Positions 10,998 through 22,902 of a stretch of 64,000 nucleotides of DNA are shown piece after piece (within the stretch, counting starts at the first letter, position 1; each line of letters opens with the position of its first letter). The translations under genes and the position numbers were made by a program. The DNA comes from Paragyromitra xinjiangensis (taxonomy: Eukaryota; Ascomycota; Pezizomycetes; Pezizales; Discinaceae): positions 1,550,001 to 1,614,000 of the forward strand of contig JBCAMK010000005.1 in NCBI GenBank assembly GCA_038503065.1. The letters run 5' to 3'. The notes beneath the pieces are model-generated. The model made no database searches. It saw nothing but the letters and a program-made list of their open reading frames with translations, and had not been told where the DNA came from.

Positions 10998-13900
10998 GGG
11001 AGCAGACAGCAACAACAACGAAACGAGAACGAACAACAGGACCGAGAAGAGGGAAAAACGAAGACTAAGTAGCTCGACTAGCGGAGACACAGATAGGACA
11101 GCAGTGATTGGGAGGAGGCGAAGGAGCGAATAGTGGCGTTTAAGGGGAAAATGGGGAAGTAGGGTATGAGGGGCTGTTTGATAGAGGGAAGGATCAGTCA
11201 GTGAATGTGAATAAGTCTAGCGACAGCTGCACCTCCGGCGGTGTCACTTATTGGCACTTGCCCAGCTATTGACCACCTTATTGGGGGAGAATGGGAGGGG
11301 GGGGGCAAAAATACATGTAATGTCAAGTGGCCTAGCACAGCAGCTGTAATCGTTAAGCGGTGCAGCCCTTGTCCCTTTCTCCACATTCTGGATAGGCTTT
11401 CCTCCCCCTCTGAAAAATAGAAGTTGGGTATATGCTTGCAACTCTACCACATTGAGGTCCTCCCGTTGGTGGTAAATAGTTAATCTGACGTCAATTCGCT
11501 AAATGGTCCTCGGCAACCTTCACCGAACATCGCTTTCGCCTCCTGAGACCCGTGCAAAACTAAAACTCTACCTCAGTCTACCTCCATCTTGAAATCCGTC
11601 TTTCCCAGTCTTCAGTCACTGAATTCTATCCTGTAAACATGTTTGCCCAAGAATTCGCGCATTTTTAGTGGTGTGTGCAATGTTCATAATTATTAAGCTC
11701 GTCCTCAGGAACCACCCTGAGTTCTGGAAGGATATGTAACCGTGGCCAGGTCGAGACTCCCATCGCTGCAGCTTAGTGATCGCCATCTGGGGAAGCATGT
11801 TCTGGACGGATTTAAGGCAATCGACATAAACAACCCCTCTGGCCCCCGAGGATCGATATCGATGCCTTATATTGCGATTTTCCAGGGTTTTTGTTTGAAA
11901 CATGATGCTCACCACGCCCAGAGTCCGGAGCATTTCAGGCAAATTGCCCGTATTCTTCCCTCGATCTTCCACACCCTATCAGCGATTACCATTACCAATA
12001 CTCCTCGGAGCTTCTATGGGGGGCATTTAACCATCGTTCCATGGAATAATGGACGCGTGAGATGCTTCGCATGTGGGTGGTTTAACGAGAAGCTTTGGTA
12101 ATTTGCGGGGTCGAAGAAGGGTCATAATAGCGCCGAGTTTTATACCTCTATTTCTGTAATCTGAGCCGGCAAGGGCCGGTGTGACGTCCGGGTCGCCAGC
12201 GGCTGTGGCTTCGGAGGTTTTGAAGCGAATCGGGAACCGGGATTCTTGCTGCCTTCTTCTGGCCTTCTTCAAGCCGATTGATTGATGGAGCGAAATCATA
12301 CCAACGGAGAAAGTATGGTATGCAGAATACCGTGGCTATATAAAGCACGGTTTGTTGACATTCGGGCAAGATCAGCCCCGGCTTACCGTTATGGGGGGCT
12401 GGTGATCGGAATTGATCTTTGGTCTTTGGTCTTTATCGTTATCTAGAAGGGAGGGATCTCGGAGGGGGGGAGGGGGGTGTCGCTTCACACACTGACCAAT
12501 TTCCCAGGCGTTTTGGACATATTTAACAAAATTGACCAATTTCGGCATTTCGCTGGCATTTCTATCCCCAGGGTACTCTGTGTGTGCAAGGCAAGCGACG
12601 TGACGCGCCGATCCCCTTTCCATTATTCGTACAGTGACTGTATAAAGTACATACCTGTACATGGCCAACCAACACCTACCCTGTAAGAAACGTATCAGAC
12701 ACGGGTATGTACATGTACATAACGCTTTCTGCACACATAACGCCTCGGGTTTTCCCCTCGGGGTGGGCAGATTGGATCCACAGCAACAGCGGTAGAATCT
12801 ACCGCTTGGTCCGCAATTTTTCTGCTTTAAAACAGCAGATTTTGAGGATCCTGTGTTCTCGGCTCTAATACTCTGAAGTGGTGATGGTGGGAGGATGGTA
12901 TATATGATGGAATTGGATGAGAGGAGAGCAGCGATGTTTGGGCCCCCTAACGTCACTCGAGGCTCTTCACAGGAGTGGCAAGACGATTGGGTAATAGATG
13001 CAGTATCGGAAACGAATTCTTCTTTCTGAAGGGAAGACGAGATAGGTCAAGATGGAGCTGCACGGAAGGATTGATTGACAAACAAATTGGGGGTTGGGTT
13101 GAAAGGTCATTTTTTTTCTTCTTTTCTTTCTTTTTTTTCCTTCTCTTTTCAATCTGCAAGGTCGAGTGGGTGATGACGATGATGGTGATGGAAAGGGTTC
13201 AATCTGAGACACGGGCATGCATGGGGGACTATTACGGTAACTTGATGGATTACCGGAAGAGGAGATCTGGTTGGATATAAAATTGCTAGTGGAAAAGAAC
13301 ACAACATACATTGTACATACAGGTACGGCGGTGTGGAAAAAAAGGAGAGAAGGGCGAAAGAAGGGCTGTTAGCAGAGTGGAAGGAGCACGGGACCAGCAA
13401 TTCTAGGTCTGCTCCAGACTCTCGCGGTGGGGGAGTTGTGCATGGCGTTTGGGAGGAAGAGGTTAGGGGCTGATGCTGTTCGTGACTTCGTTGTTCTGTG
13501 GCTCTTCTGTCTCTCGTGTGGGCCGAGACGAACTAGGTCGGATTAGGCAGATCATTGGACACCGAAGAAGGAAAAAAAAGAGTGAAAAACGTCGTAGTGA
13601 AAAGTTAGGAAAAGGGAAACTCAACGTGGAATAGCATAGGCGTTGGAAAAACCCCCTCCTCTGCCTTCTGTCCCTCGTGGCCGAAGTGTCTCATCTTTTC
13701 TGCACTGGCATCTGCTTCACCTCACCTCACCACCACCTCTAATCTTCCAACCCATCCGAGTCCACCTCTACCTCTGCCAGTCATCCGTCCCCATCTCCCA
13801 TCTCTGTATTCGCCTCCCTTCTCTATCACCCCCCCCCTCCCTTCTTCTTTCTCTGCTCCCCTCTCTCCTCCCCCTTCATCTCTACTCCTCCGCGACTATC

Positions 13901-14118
13901 CGCTGTATCCCCCCCCCCCCCAGCTCATTTTATCGGTTTTTTCGTTGTTAAGTTAGCTTTAGTTCGTGGCTTCTTTCCCGGTCAACACTTTTAGGATCAA
14001 CGACCAAGGTACTCAACGCAAGCTTATCCCTCGCAAACGACCTGCTCACAAACTATTCTCGAGTACAAAGCAGCCATCCAACGCTATCTGTATTTCAACA
14101 GCAAAACAGTCGATAACC
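10998..14118. other. Long intergenic interval and pyrimidine-rich leader
   Basis: This 3.1-kb stretch separates the divergent F-box and Nrp1-like genes. No supported coding exon was found; the longest minus frame (12372-12956) starts at a GTG, has no ATG and shows no family resemblance. From about 13640 to 13940 the plus strand is almost continuous pyrimidine, ending in a run of 13 C at 13909-13921. This is typical of strong fungal promoters and 5' leaders and probably belongs to the Nrp1-like gene. TGTACAT motifs recur near 12654-12720 and 13310. Confidence 0.5.
13640..13940 (+). promoter_or_regulatory. Pyrimidine tract upstream of Nrp1-like gene
   Basis: About 300 bp are dominated by CTCC, CTTC and CCCC runs on the plus strand and include 13 consecutive C at 13909-13921. 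The tract ends about 180 bp before the start codon at 14119. CT-rich tracts just upstream of transcription starts are a known feature of highly expressed genes in filamentous fungi. The position of the transcription start is not visible. Confidence 0.45.
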
Positions 14119-16131
14119 ATGGATCGTTACGTGGTTATTCACGTGGCCACTACCTGCGATGAGCATGGGGTGTATGTCACAAAGGACTCTGCCGAGGTGA
14201 TCGAAATTGGCTGGATTTTGCTTAATGCGAAATCTTTAGAAGAAGTTGGCCCCCCAACTCTCTCCAAATCGTGAAATCTAGCTGATGAGCCTTGCTTGCA
14301 GCTCCACAGGGAGAGTGTTCTTGTTAGACCTGTCAACACTCCAATCACCCCGCTGTGCAGTATGAAGCTCCCTCCTCCCCTCTAACGTATCCAAAACAAC
14401 CCCTGCACCAGGTTCAACCCAGGTGCTGGGTTCAATGACTCGGGGCTGACACTGGATTCTGCCTACAGCAAGCTTGACTACTCTCACCTGGGAACATGTG
14501 CGGAGCGCGGGCTCCTTCCGAGATGCTGTCAACCGATTTGATTCCTTTGCCCAGGAGTTCCTAATGTCACAACAGCTAGATTTTACTTTTGTTACTTTGG
14601 ATGCTTGGGACCTCCGTGTTCAGCTACCTCGTGAGGCTAGGGATAAAGCTGTTGTCTTGCCCCCCTATTTACAGCACTCCCGAACCTTTGACCTCCGTAC
14701 CGAATATACTCGTTGGCAATCTCACCACCCAGAGTCTTTGCCTTTTGGACCCTCGTCTTTGGCGAACATTTGTGCTGCCCTTGAGGTTGAGCCTGTCCAG
14801 TCCTCGGCTCCTATAAAACATAACCTGCCATTTCATCTCCAGGCCTTGGCTCCAGCTTCGCCACGGAGAGCAATGGAGGAGGCTATCACCTTGGCAAGGG
14901 TTCTTCGTGGCTTGATTAAAAAATCTCAACCTCCGGAACAGCATCCTGATGTGTTGGCCAGGCCGATGGACGCAAGAGCAGACGTCAGAGCCTTCTTGAG
15001 TGAACGGAGTAAAGTCCTTCATATGAGTGGGTTGCCCCATGACACCACACAGTCGGAGTTAGAGAGCTGGTTTACACAGTACGGTGGCCGCCCAATCGCT
15101 TTTTGGACACTAAGGACCCCCGATCAACATAAGCCAACGGGGACTGGGTTTGCCGTCTTTTCATCCCACGAGGAGGTAATTCATTAATTTCAATGCTTTC
15201 TCCGTTCCTATGCTTACTGTCGTAGGCCGCTGAGTCTCTTTGCATGAATGGACGTGCATTGAATGAGAAAGCAATTGAGGTTTCCCCCAGTAGCAGTAGG
15301 GTCCTTGACCGGGCCGCAGAAATCCTTACGCCATTCCCGCCTAGTAAAAATAGACCAAGACCAGGAGACTGGTCTTGCCCATCGTGTGGCTTCTCAAATT
15401 TCCAGCGCAGGACAGCATGCTTCCGCTGCTCTTTCCCTGCGGTTCCTGCAGGCCCTGGTGCAGATCCTATGTTCGGTTATCAGGGGTATCCCCCTACCTC
15501 TATGATTCAGTCTCAGCCCCCATCCATGGGACACGGTGCCGGCCATGGATTGCCAACTAGGACTATGCCAAACAGTGGGGGAATGGTTCCGTTCAGGGCG
15601 GGAGATTGGAAGTGTGGTTCCGATGGTTGTGGTTACCACAATTTCGCTAAGAATGTTAGCTGTCTGAGGTGCGGAGCCAGTCGCGCAGGCGCTGCGGTGG
15701 TAGCCGACACTGCATTTTCCTCGCCTATAGATGGGCCCTCGCCATATGGTGGGGTTGGGCTAGGAGGCCCTCAAGGACTTGGTGGTGGAGCTGGAGCTGT
15801 TGGTGGGCAGTTCGGTGGTGGGGGTGGCTTCCCAGGTCAACAGTTTGGAAGCCAGAGTAATTTTGGTTTGCCCTCCGGCCTTGGAGGCAACGGTGCCTTC
15901 CCACCTCTCAACACTTCAATGGGTCCCACTGTTGGACCAAGCTCTGCTGGCCCATTTGATCAGAGGGCTGAACAGGCTTTCTCTTCTGGAGGCAATGGGC
16001 CGAACGGAATGTACGGTATGGGTGGAGAGGATGCAGCGTTCTCGTTTCTTTCGGGCGGGTTGGGCGGATTAGGTCTCGATGATTCTAGAAGGAAGGAAAT
16101 TAATGGTGGGGGAAGGTCTCCCGGCGCCTAA
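14119..16131 (+). CDS. Nrp1-like RNA-binding protein: exonuclease-like, RRM, two RanBP2 zinc fingers
   Basis: Four exons (14119-14244, 14302-14359, 14469-15175, 15226-16131) give 598 aa. The N-terminal third has an RNase-H-like exonuclease fold signature of the kind found in yeast Nrp1: YVVIHVATTCDEHG, then EVIEIGWILLNAKSLEE, then VNTPITPLCTSLTTLTW. An RRM follows at about residues 225-310 (VLHMSGLPHDTTQSELESWF, GTGFAVFSSHEEA). Two RanBP2-type zinc fingers come next: GDWSCPSCGFSNFQRRTACFRC and GDWKC..DGCGYHNFAKNVSCLRC. The tail is Gly-rich and disordered. DEDDh catalytic residues are mostly absent: the Asp-x-Glu of motif I reads H-V-A, and the His-x5-Asp motif near ALAPASPRRAMEEA lacks the His. 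The protein is therefore probably a pseudo-nuclease that binds RNA. The first intron uses a weak GTTGGC donor. Domain order is seen; the RNA role is inferred from the family. Confidence 0.85.
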
Positions 16132-19100
16132 ATCGAATGTGGACTTTCTGTGCAATTGGAATTGGATGGCTAAACGGAGTTGGGGCGGTGTGCGAGCGGG
16201 ATGATACATGGGGAAAAAAAAAACAAAACCCAAACTTAATTTGTTCACAAAGGGATTAAACGGCTGTACTGGAACGAATCAAATGAGCGCAAAATTCGGG
16301 AACAGGATGGGTTGGACGGTTGGTTGGGCATTATATGGGTGGTGTTGGTGGCTATAGGCAAAAAACAAAACGAGTATCTTTTCTCTATCTATTGAGTTTT
16401 CCCTCCCAACCTCCTTCTCGATTTTTTCGAAAGAGAAAGGAAAAACAAATATACAATATTGGCTGGAACTGGTCCATGTGGAAACGAATATACTTTTTCT
16501 TCCCCTTTTGTTTCCTTTTGTTTGTTGTTTTTTGCGGGAAGGAGTGGCATGGGTTGCGCGGATATAAAAAGTGGTTAGAATGGTAATTTGTTTTTGTATT
16601 CTTTGAAGTCGGTTTGTTGGGTAACGGTGGGATTCGGGTGTTTCCTTTTTCTCTTTTTCTCTCGACCAAATCTGTCTACTGACAGTGGTTTGAACTTTAG
16701 TCTGGGGCTTTTTGGGGAGTGGGGCGGACAAGGGAGTGCTGGGGATTGAATTTATCATTATCAATTTCTTTTTAGTTTCCTTTGCATATGGATTCTTGCG
16801 GGTGTGTGGGTTGGGTACTTAGGGGACAGCACAAAAGTTTGTTTCGGTCTGTACGGAGCGGGAGTGTACGGGTGATCGATTTGTTTGAACATTTGCTGGC
16901 TGGCTGGCGGGCGTGACAGGTGGGATGCATGGGGAGCCGGGAGTCATTATTGGATATACTGCGACCAGTTATTATTTGTTACTACAGTTTCTATTTAACT
17001 CTACTCCCCCTTTTTCTGGAATATTTTTCTGAAAATTTCGAAAAGCTATTTTTAATTTCTTTTAGTTGATATGTGGGGTGGTTTTTATCTACTAGGGAGG
17101 TACTGCAGATGTCAAATTAATAACGGCATAGGGTGTCACTCGTTGATACATGAGTATCGACATGCATTCCATTGCCTTTCGAGAATAATAGCACCATTTA
17201 TCGATAGCTTTAGCGCTCCTCCTGAAGATCCCTTCGATTGGTCTAGAACACTGCATTATGCGGTTTCTCCTGCACGTTGATATTTGACGTCATGCTCACC
17301 GGACTACAAAAAAATGCCCCTGAATGCCGGGCAATGAGACAGGCAGACGTATTCGTTATCTTATGCCTTCCGAGCCAATTTAGGCATTCTCTACAGCTTT
17401 CTGTAACACAGTCCAAAGCTATCAAACGACTGGTTATCTTCGTGAAATGCCTCTCAGCCTCCATGCCAAGATCTCGGAAACTTCTTCCTACCCACAAAAC
17501 GCTGTAGTTTTTTTTTTAAAAAAACGAGACTCTTCCCATCAGGGCTGAGGCTCCCTGAAGCAGGTTTTTACGTAAATTGGAAAGGTGGGTTTTTCCCCCG
17601 TGCTGCGGAGGTGCATGATCACGGGTTGGTAGATCTGCGATTTTTGAGTTTTTGACGCTTTGACGCTTTTATGGTTTTTTTTGTTTTTGGTATTGTATAA
17701 GCGGAGTAGTCAGGCTTATTAAGATTTGGTAGTTTGGCTTGAGGGAGTTGAAAGACTCAGTTAAGGGTTTCTACTGGGCTAGGACTTTTCACCTGGAGAT
17801 TTATAGACTAATTGTGGGGTGTGGTTCCGATATAAGTCTTTATTTCTCGTGGGGGGATTTTTTATGGTAAGGCTGTAGCATAAGTATACTCCGGCTGCAA
17901 GGAGAATGGAAAGTCGCTTCTTCAGCCTAGCGGGGAGTTGTCCACGGCGGTGTGTATTTGAATATGCCATAAGCTGAAAGTGCATACATCCCACCAAAGC
18001 CCACCCTCCTATCTTGTTTCACATTCTAGAGATAGGGAGACAAAAGAACATGAAGCCAATCAAATAGCAGCGAAACTAATCAAAGAATGATATTTGTGAG
18101 GGTTCGAAGTCAGGCTATGGAGAATTTAATAGCCTCGCGATCACCGGCATATTACGATCGATCTGAGTAAAAGTGAACTTGGGTTCGAGCTCAGTGCAGC
18201 TTGTTGGTTTTTGGTACGAGCATAGTTGGGATTTTTTGATAGGATGGTCGTTGTCTTTCAGACCGGTTGTTCTTTCTATTGGCATAACGCCCTGGAATTA
18301 CGGGCAGCGCTTGATGTTTTCTTTTCCTGTCAGTTGTGCCCTTCTGCCTTTTATCGGTACTCTTTATCGGTACTCTTGAGTGTTTACTAACTACCCCTGG
18401 CTCATGGACTGTCTCATACTGCTGATTGGCGTATTTGCCTTACTGATCTAGGCTTCACATATCGAAAACATGGGGGAATAAAAGAAACAGAACCCGGGGG
18501 CCAAACTGCAAGAGTGAATTTGATTTTAAGAAACTAGGGAGGGATAAATCTTCTAGGATTTTTAGATGGTAGATGTCAGTACTTCTGGCGAACATTGGTC
18601 ACACACGTTCTGGGGATTCGATCACTGATCTTGTGCAACCTGTTGGTTCTTAGGAGCTCCGTTCCCACTCCACATCAAAATCGAGTTTTTAGGGATTATA
18701 GAGGAGGGTGCTTACTTTCGGGGTCCTATTACTTCTACTATCCGCCTCATCAGTACCGGCCGGGCCAAAGGGTCACCCACAGGATTGAATCGAAATGAGT
18801 GATATTTGATAAGAATTATCATAAAGTACATGTAGCTATGCTAGAATAGTGCTGGATCCCCTACTAAATGAGCCTTTAACAAACTAAAATCTAGTCAATA
18901 ATAACTTCCGAGACCACTCCAACATGAACCCAGCATTCTAGGGAAAGGATTACAGCATTACCCCACAGCAGTTGGATATAGGGAAACATCGAATACCTTA
19001 TGGAAATGACGTTAAAACCGACTAACATGACAGGGTAACGCTAAAGATCTTATATAACTAAAGCTTAACATCTCATCCTTCCAATCCTTGTTCTAGAAGG

Positions 19101-20280
19101 AAACACCACGGGCATTCGCGCCTCTAGCTTCCTAACCGCTCACGGAGCAGATTCGACGATAGGATTAGCGCCTCAATCTTCACAAGCAGAGACCATGCCA
19201 CCCTCGGGAAATCCCTTCGCAGAATCCAATAAGGGTGTCTCCGCGGATTATCCGGAGCAAACTCCGAGACAAGCTTGTGTATGTATGGTCCTCAATCACG
19301 TGTACTCACTCGCGCGAAATACTCGAAAAAAGCAAAACGGATCGGGTTGTGCAACACCAAGTCGCCACTCCGGGAAGCCGAAATAACCCCGTATGCCCGT
19401 GCTGAAAAAGAAAGGAAGAAAAGCGGCAGCACTACTGTGATGCAGTCTCGTACGACCTTTAAAAAATTAAGAATGAGCAAGCAATGTGTAACCGAGTAAT
19501 AGAGTTATCGCTATATGTATGCAAGCTCATCGAGTACTACCCAATGTTGAAAAAAATGTCGTTACCACCAACCATTCCTGGATCTTCACCTATTACGATC
19601 CGCGGACACAAAAAAGCTTTTGCAAAACCTATTGAGCGAATAAACACCAAAAAGAACCAGAACGTGACATCAGATCCAATTATCGTACGCGCACGCAAGC
19701 AAGCAAGCAAGAAGGCTAGCAGGCAAGCAAACGAAAAGAACGAACAGAAGAAGGGAGAAAAGAGATAACAGCAAAGATTTTTCCGCAATCCGTAAGAAAA
19801 AAAGTACAGTTAAATACGTTCCCTCATCTTGCCCCATTCGCCGGGCTCTTACATACCTCCCAATCGTTAAGACATCATCCATGACCATCCGCCAACCGGG
19901 CCATACTCCATCCTCCAATCTTTTTTTTTTCATCTATATCGCCGTGCCTGACAAAAACAAAACAAAGTTTTCCATCATAGGGTCGCTTGATATCGAGGAA
20001 TGATATCTGCATATCATAACGAGATAGAAAACGCAAAAGAGTGCACGAGAAATGTAGCACGTCCAGAGTCATCGAGGAGGGAAGGAAAAATAAAAAGAGC
20101 GAGGACAAACAAACAAAAGAAAAGGACAAATGAGGGGGTTTGAGGACTAGAATTACATAAAACATAGAGCAAGGTATCGTTCCCACCCATTCTCCTCAAG
20201 CAGTACATCGCAAGACTTCTCGTCGACATAACGCCTGATATATCTTATATTCTCCCACATAAATTTCGCCGAGTCATTTG
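16132..20280. other. Gene-poor interval
   Basis: These 4.1 kb hold the 3' regions of two convergent genes (Nrp1-like and glycogen synthase). No reading frame here shows family resemblance, splice-linked exons or sustained coding bias. Features seen are T-rich and TG-rich runs at 16380-16700, a 9-bp TTATCGGTA direct repeat near 18352 and 18367, and a short (GCAA)n run near 19696-19712. Confidence 0.5.
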
Positions 20281-22902
20281 TTAAGCAGCACTCTCACCGT
20301 TTGCAACTGGCCTTTTGGGGTTCCTAAGTGTCAAAGGGAAAGAATAATCATCTGGGTCTTCCTCCTCACTATTCACACAAACTCCATTAGTATTCAGTCC
20401 AGAAGGTCTACGGCTCTTGAGGACTTACGGCAATCTCCATCCAACATAGTCTTCAGTGTTCAATCCCTCCATCCCTTCCTGCAGTGATGCGAAATCACCA
20501 GGGGTCATCATGCCGGAACGATCCCGAGGAGATCCTGGTGCCGAAAGTGGGCGAGAAACTTTCTGCTCGGTGCCGTCGAAGAATGGGAATGGCTCCTTAG
20601 AATCGAACGAGTTGGGGTAGGCTGGCGTGGCGAGTTAGCATAATCCGTTTGAAAAGGATGAGAGTGAAAGAAATTACCTCTTCTCAAAGCCAGTTGTCTA
20701 GCCTTGACGTACTCCATTCCCATTCTCTTCCAGTCTAATAAATCGCTCAACCGCTCCGTTCTGTTTCTCTGATTGATTCTCTGCCTCCTGCTCTTAATCG
20801 TGAAATCGTACATGTACTCGCAAAGTTGGTTGACACTGTCATCCACACCCTTCATACGACGATCTACAATGTAGATACCGTAATCAGAGGCGTTTTCGAT
20901 GAGTTCCTCCATGTAGCAACCGAAACCAGACAGATTGGTGGTGATCGATGGGACACCCATGACAGTGCACTCAGCTGGTGTGTAACCCTACAGCCACTTG
21001 TCAATTATCCGCAATACACTAGAATTTATGGGGTGGGAGCTTACCCATGGCTCGTAGTAAGATGCGAAAACACCAAGATGAGTTCCGCGTACAAAGTCGT
21101 CATAATCGAGTGACAACACAGGGTTCGAGGAGTTCAAGAATTCGGGGTGGAAAATGACTTTAACACGATCTGAGGGGTGGTTGAAAAGTTGTACCCTTCG
21201 AATCTGGTTCAGGATCGGATCGTTGCTATCATCAATCTGAAGAAAGCCAGTTAGCATCTCCGTTACTGCGCCAAACTACATGGAAATATCCAGCCACTCA
21301 CCATGTTGTGGGTGACAATTGGGGGTAATGAATTCCTCTTCAGGCCGAACACTCTTCGCTTGAGCATAACCTTCTCTTGGCTGCTCATCAAATCTTTCTC
21401 GCCTGGAGCGATATCACCATCATGCCACCTGAGAGCACGTTCAAACAATCTCTTCCCAATACCCTTCTCGATATTATCCACGGTTTCCCTCAGAGCTTTG
21501 ATAGTCGCCTGTCCCTTCAAGGCCTCGACGGTCAAAGAATGTGTTTGTGCTGGCATAATAATGAATGCAACTACGGTGGTCTTTGAGCCGGAGATCTTGA
21601 GGCGGTGGTTTAACCGAGCGAGAGACTCAATAAACATATCCACACCCTTATTACGGTACTCATAACGCCCAGCAGTGAAGAAATAAAGGGTGTTGTCCAG
21701 ATCGAAGTCGTTATGGCCATAGAAATGCCCTCGGATAAAATCGTTGATCTTCTCCTTAGATTGGGCGTGAAGGTTCTGAAATTCGTGCATAGCAGAAAAT
21801 TTGATGACGTTAAGACCATTGGGAAGAACGCCATCTGGTTTTCGCTTGAGCAAATGCTCACTTTCATAGGCCGTGATGTGGGAGACGGTGGTGAAAACAT
21901 CGCAGGAATGAGTTGCTGCACGTTCGACACAGTAACGGTGGTAGATTCCTCGCTTGCCCGCTTCGGCGTCAACGTCAAAGTACTGTAGGTTGTTGTAGAA
22001 ATCTACTGAACCAGCACAAAGGTAACGGCCGAGAAGGGTTGCATGGGTTGTGAAGATAGTAGTGACGTCAATGCGTCGTTTACGGCAAAGAGGGAGAGCC
22101 ACACCAGCCAACCACTCGTGGAAGTGGGCAATGACAGCCTTGGAAGTTTCATTGCTAACGAACTAGGGGATGATTAGTAAACCTAGACACCGAAACCAAG
22201 GCAGAGCGCATACTTCTCCAAGGAACCAGGCGACTAAATAACCAAAGACAATAGCTTCATTGGTCTCCGAATCTCCTGGAGGACAAGGGATCCCAGCTGT
22301 GCTCCATAAATCTGCCTTCCATTCGTCCAGGTGCTTGTAGCCAGTACCGGTATCGAAAAGTAGGACCCTTGGGGCACCATCAATCAACCACCTTCCGTAT
22401 AGGTATTGGATCCCACGATCTCCCATAGAAGCCAGTGTTGCCTTGAGAGCGGGGTTTGTTGGCTCTATAGCTTCAACTTCAACCGCAGCCTATCCATATT
22501 CCGTAGTTAGCGTGGTTGGTAGGACGACAGAGAGTCTAGGAGGAGAGCATGTGTGATTGCTATGGTGATATGAAGAAGCAGTAGTGGGTAGAGGGATGAA
22601 TTTGGAGAGGAGAGTGAGATGGTAATGATTGAGAACGTACAGAAGCGCGATTTAGAGGGCCAATAAGGCAGTAACGTTCGCCATATTCGGCGGTGGTAAT
22701 TGGAGCTTTCGACTTGATGACCGAGTAGATACCACCAACTTTATGAGTTGATAACGTTAGCACACAATTCGATGGTATGATCTTCGAAACATGTTTCCAG
22801 GGATAACTGAGATGATGGTTTACCTCGATTCGCAACTTCTGTCGATACCTCAAAGAGGAGATGGTTCTTGACATCTCTCTTGTGTTCTCTGCCGTCAGAC
22901 AT
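20281..22902 (-). CDS. GSY1: Glycogen [starch] synthase (GT3)
   Basis: Glycogen synthase transfers glucose from UDP-glucose to the growing alpha-1,4 chain in the cytosol. Eight exons join: 22902-22824, 22738-22641, 22489-22214, 22162-21302, 21236-21045, 20987-20678, 20621-20429 and 20368-20281. They encode 698 aa, as expected for fungal Gsy. The N-terminal [18 protein letters not shown] is the UDP-glucose/glycine loop. Further hallmarks are [30 protein letters not shown] and HTVS-type [12 protein letters not shown]. The catalytic Glu motif sits in [17 protein letters not shown]. The Arg-rich helix [20 protein letters not shown] is the glucose-6-phosphate switch region. The C-terminal Ser/Pro segment ([19 protein letters not shown]) is where family members are inhibited by phosphorylation. 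Failing to splice the last intron gives a TAA two codons later and removes about 28 residues. The paralogue number cannot be told from this window. Confidence 0.95.

Noticed and set aside
10998..11090. N-terminal extension of the F-box protein with a membrane-like stretch
   Set aside because: The frame is open, but its first codon is GTG and no ATG occurs there; F-box proteins are not normally membrane-anchored.
12372..12956. 194-codon minus-strand frame
   Set aside because: Starts with GTG, has no family resemblance, and has no splice context; likely chance.
16279..16764. 161-codon minus frame in the 3' region of the Nrp1-like gene
   Set aside because: Made of low-complexity Lys/Thr/Glu-rich translation of a T-rich stretch; no domain.
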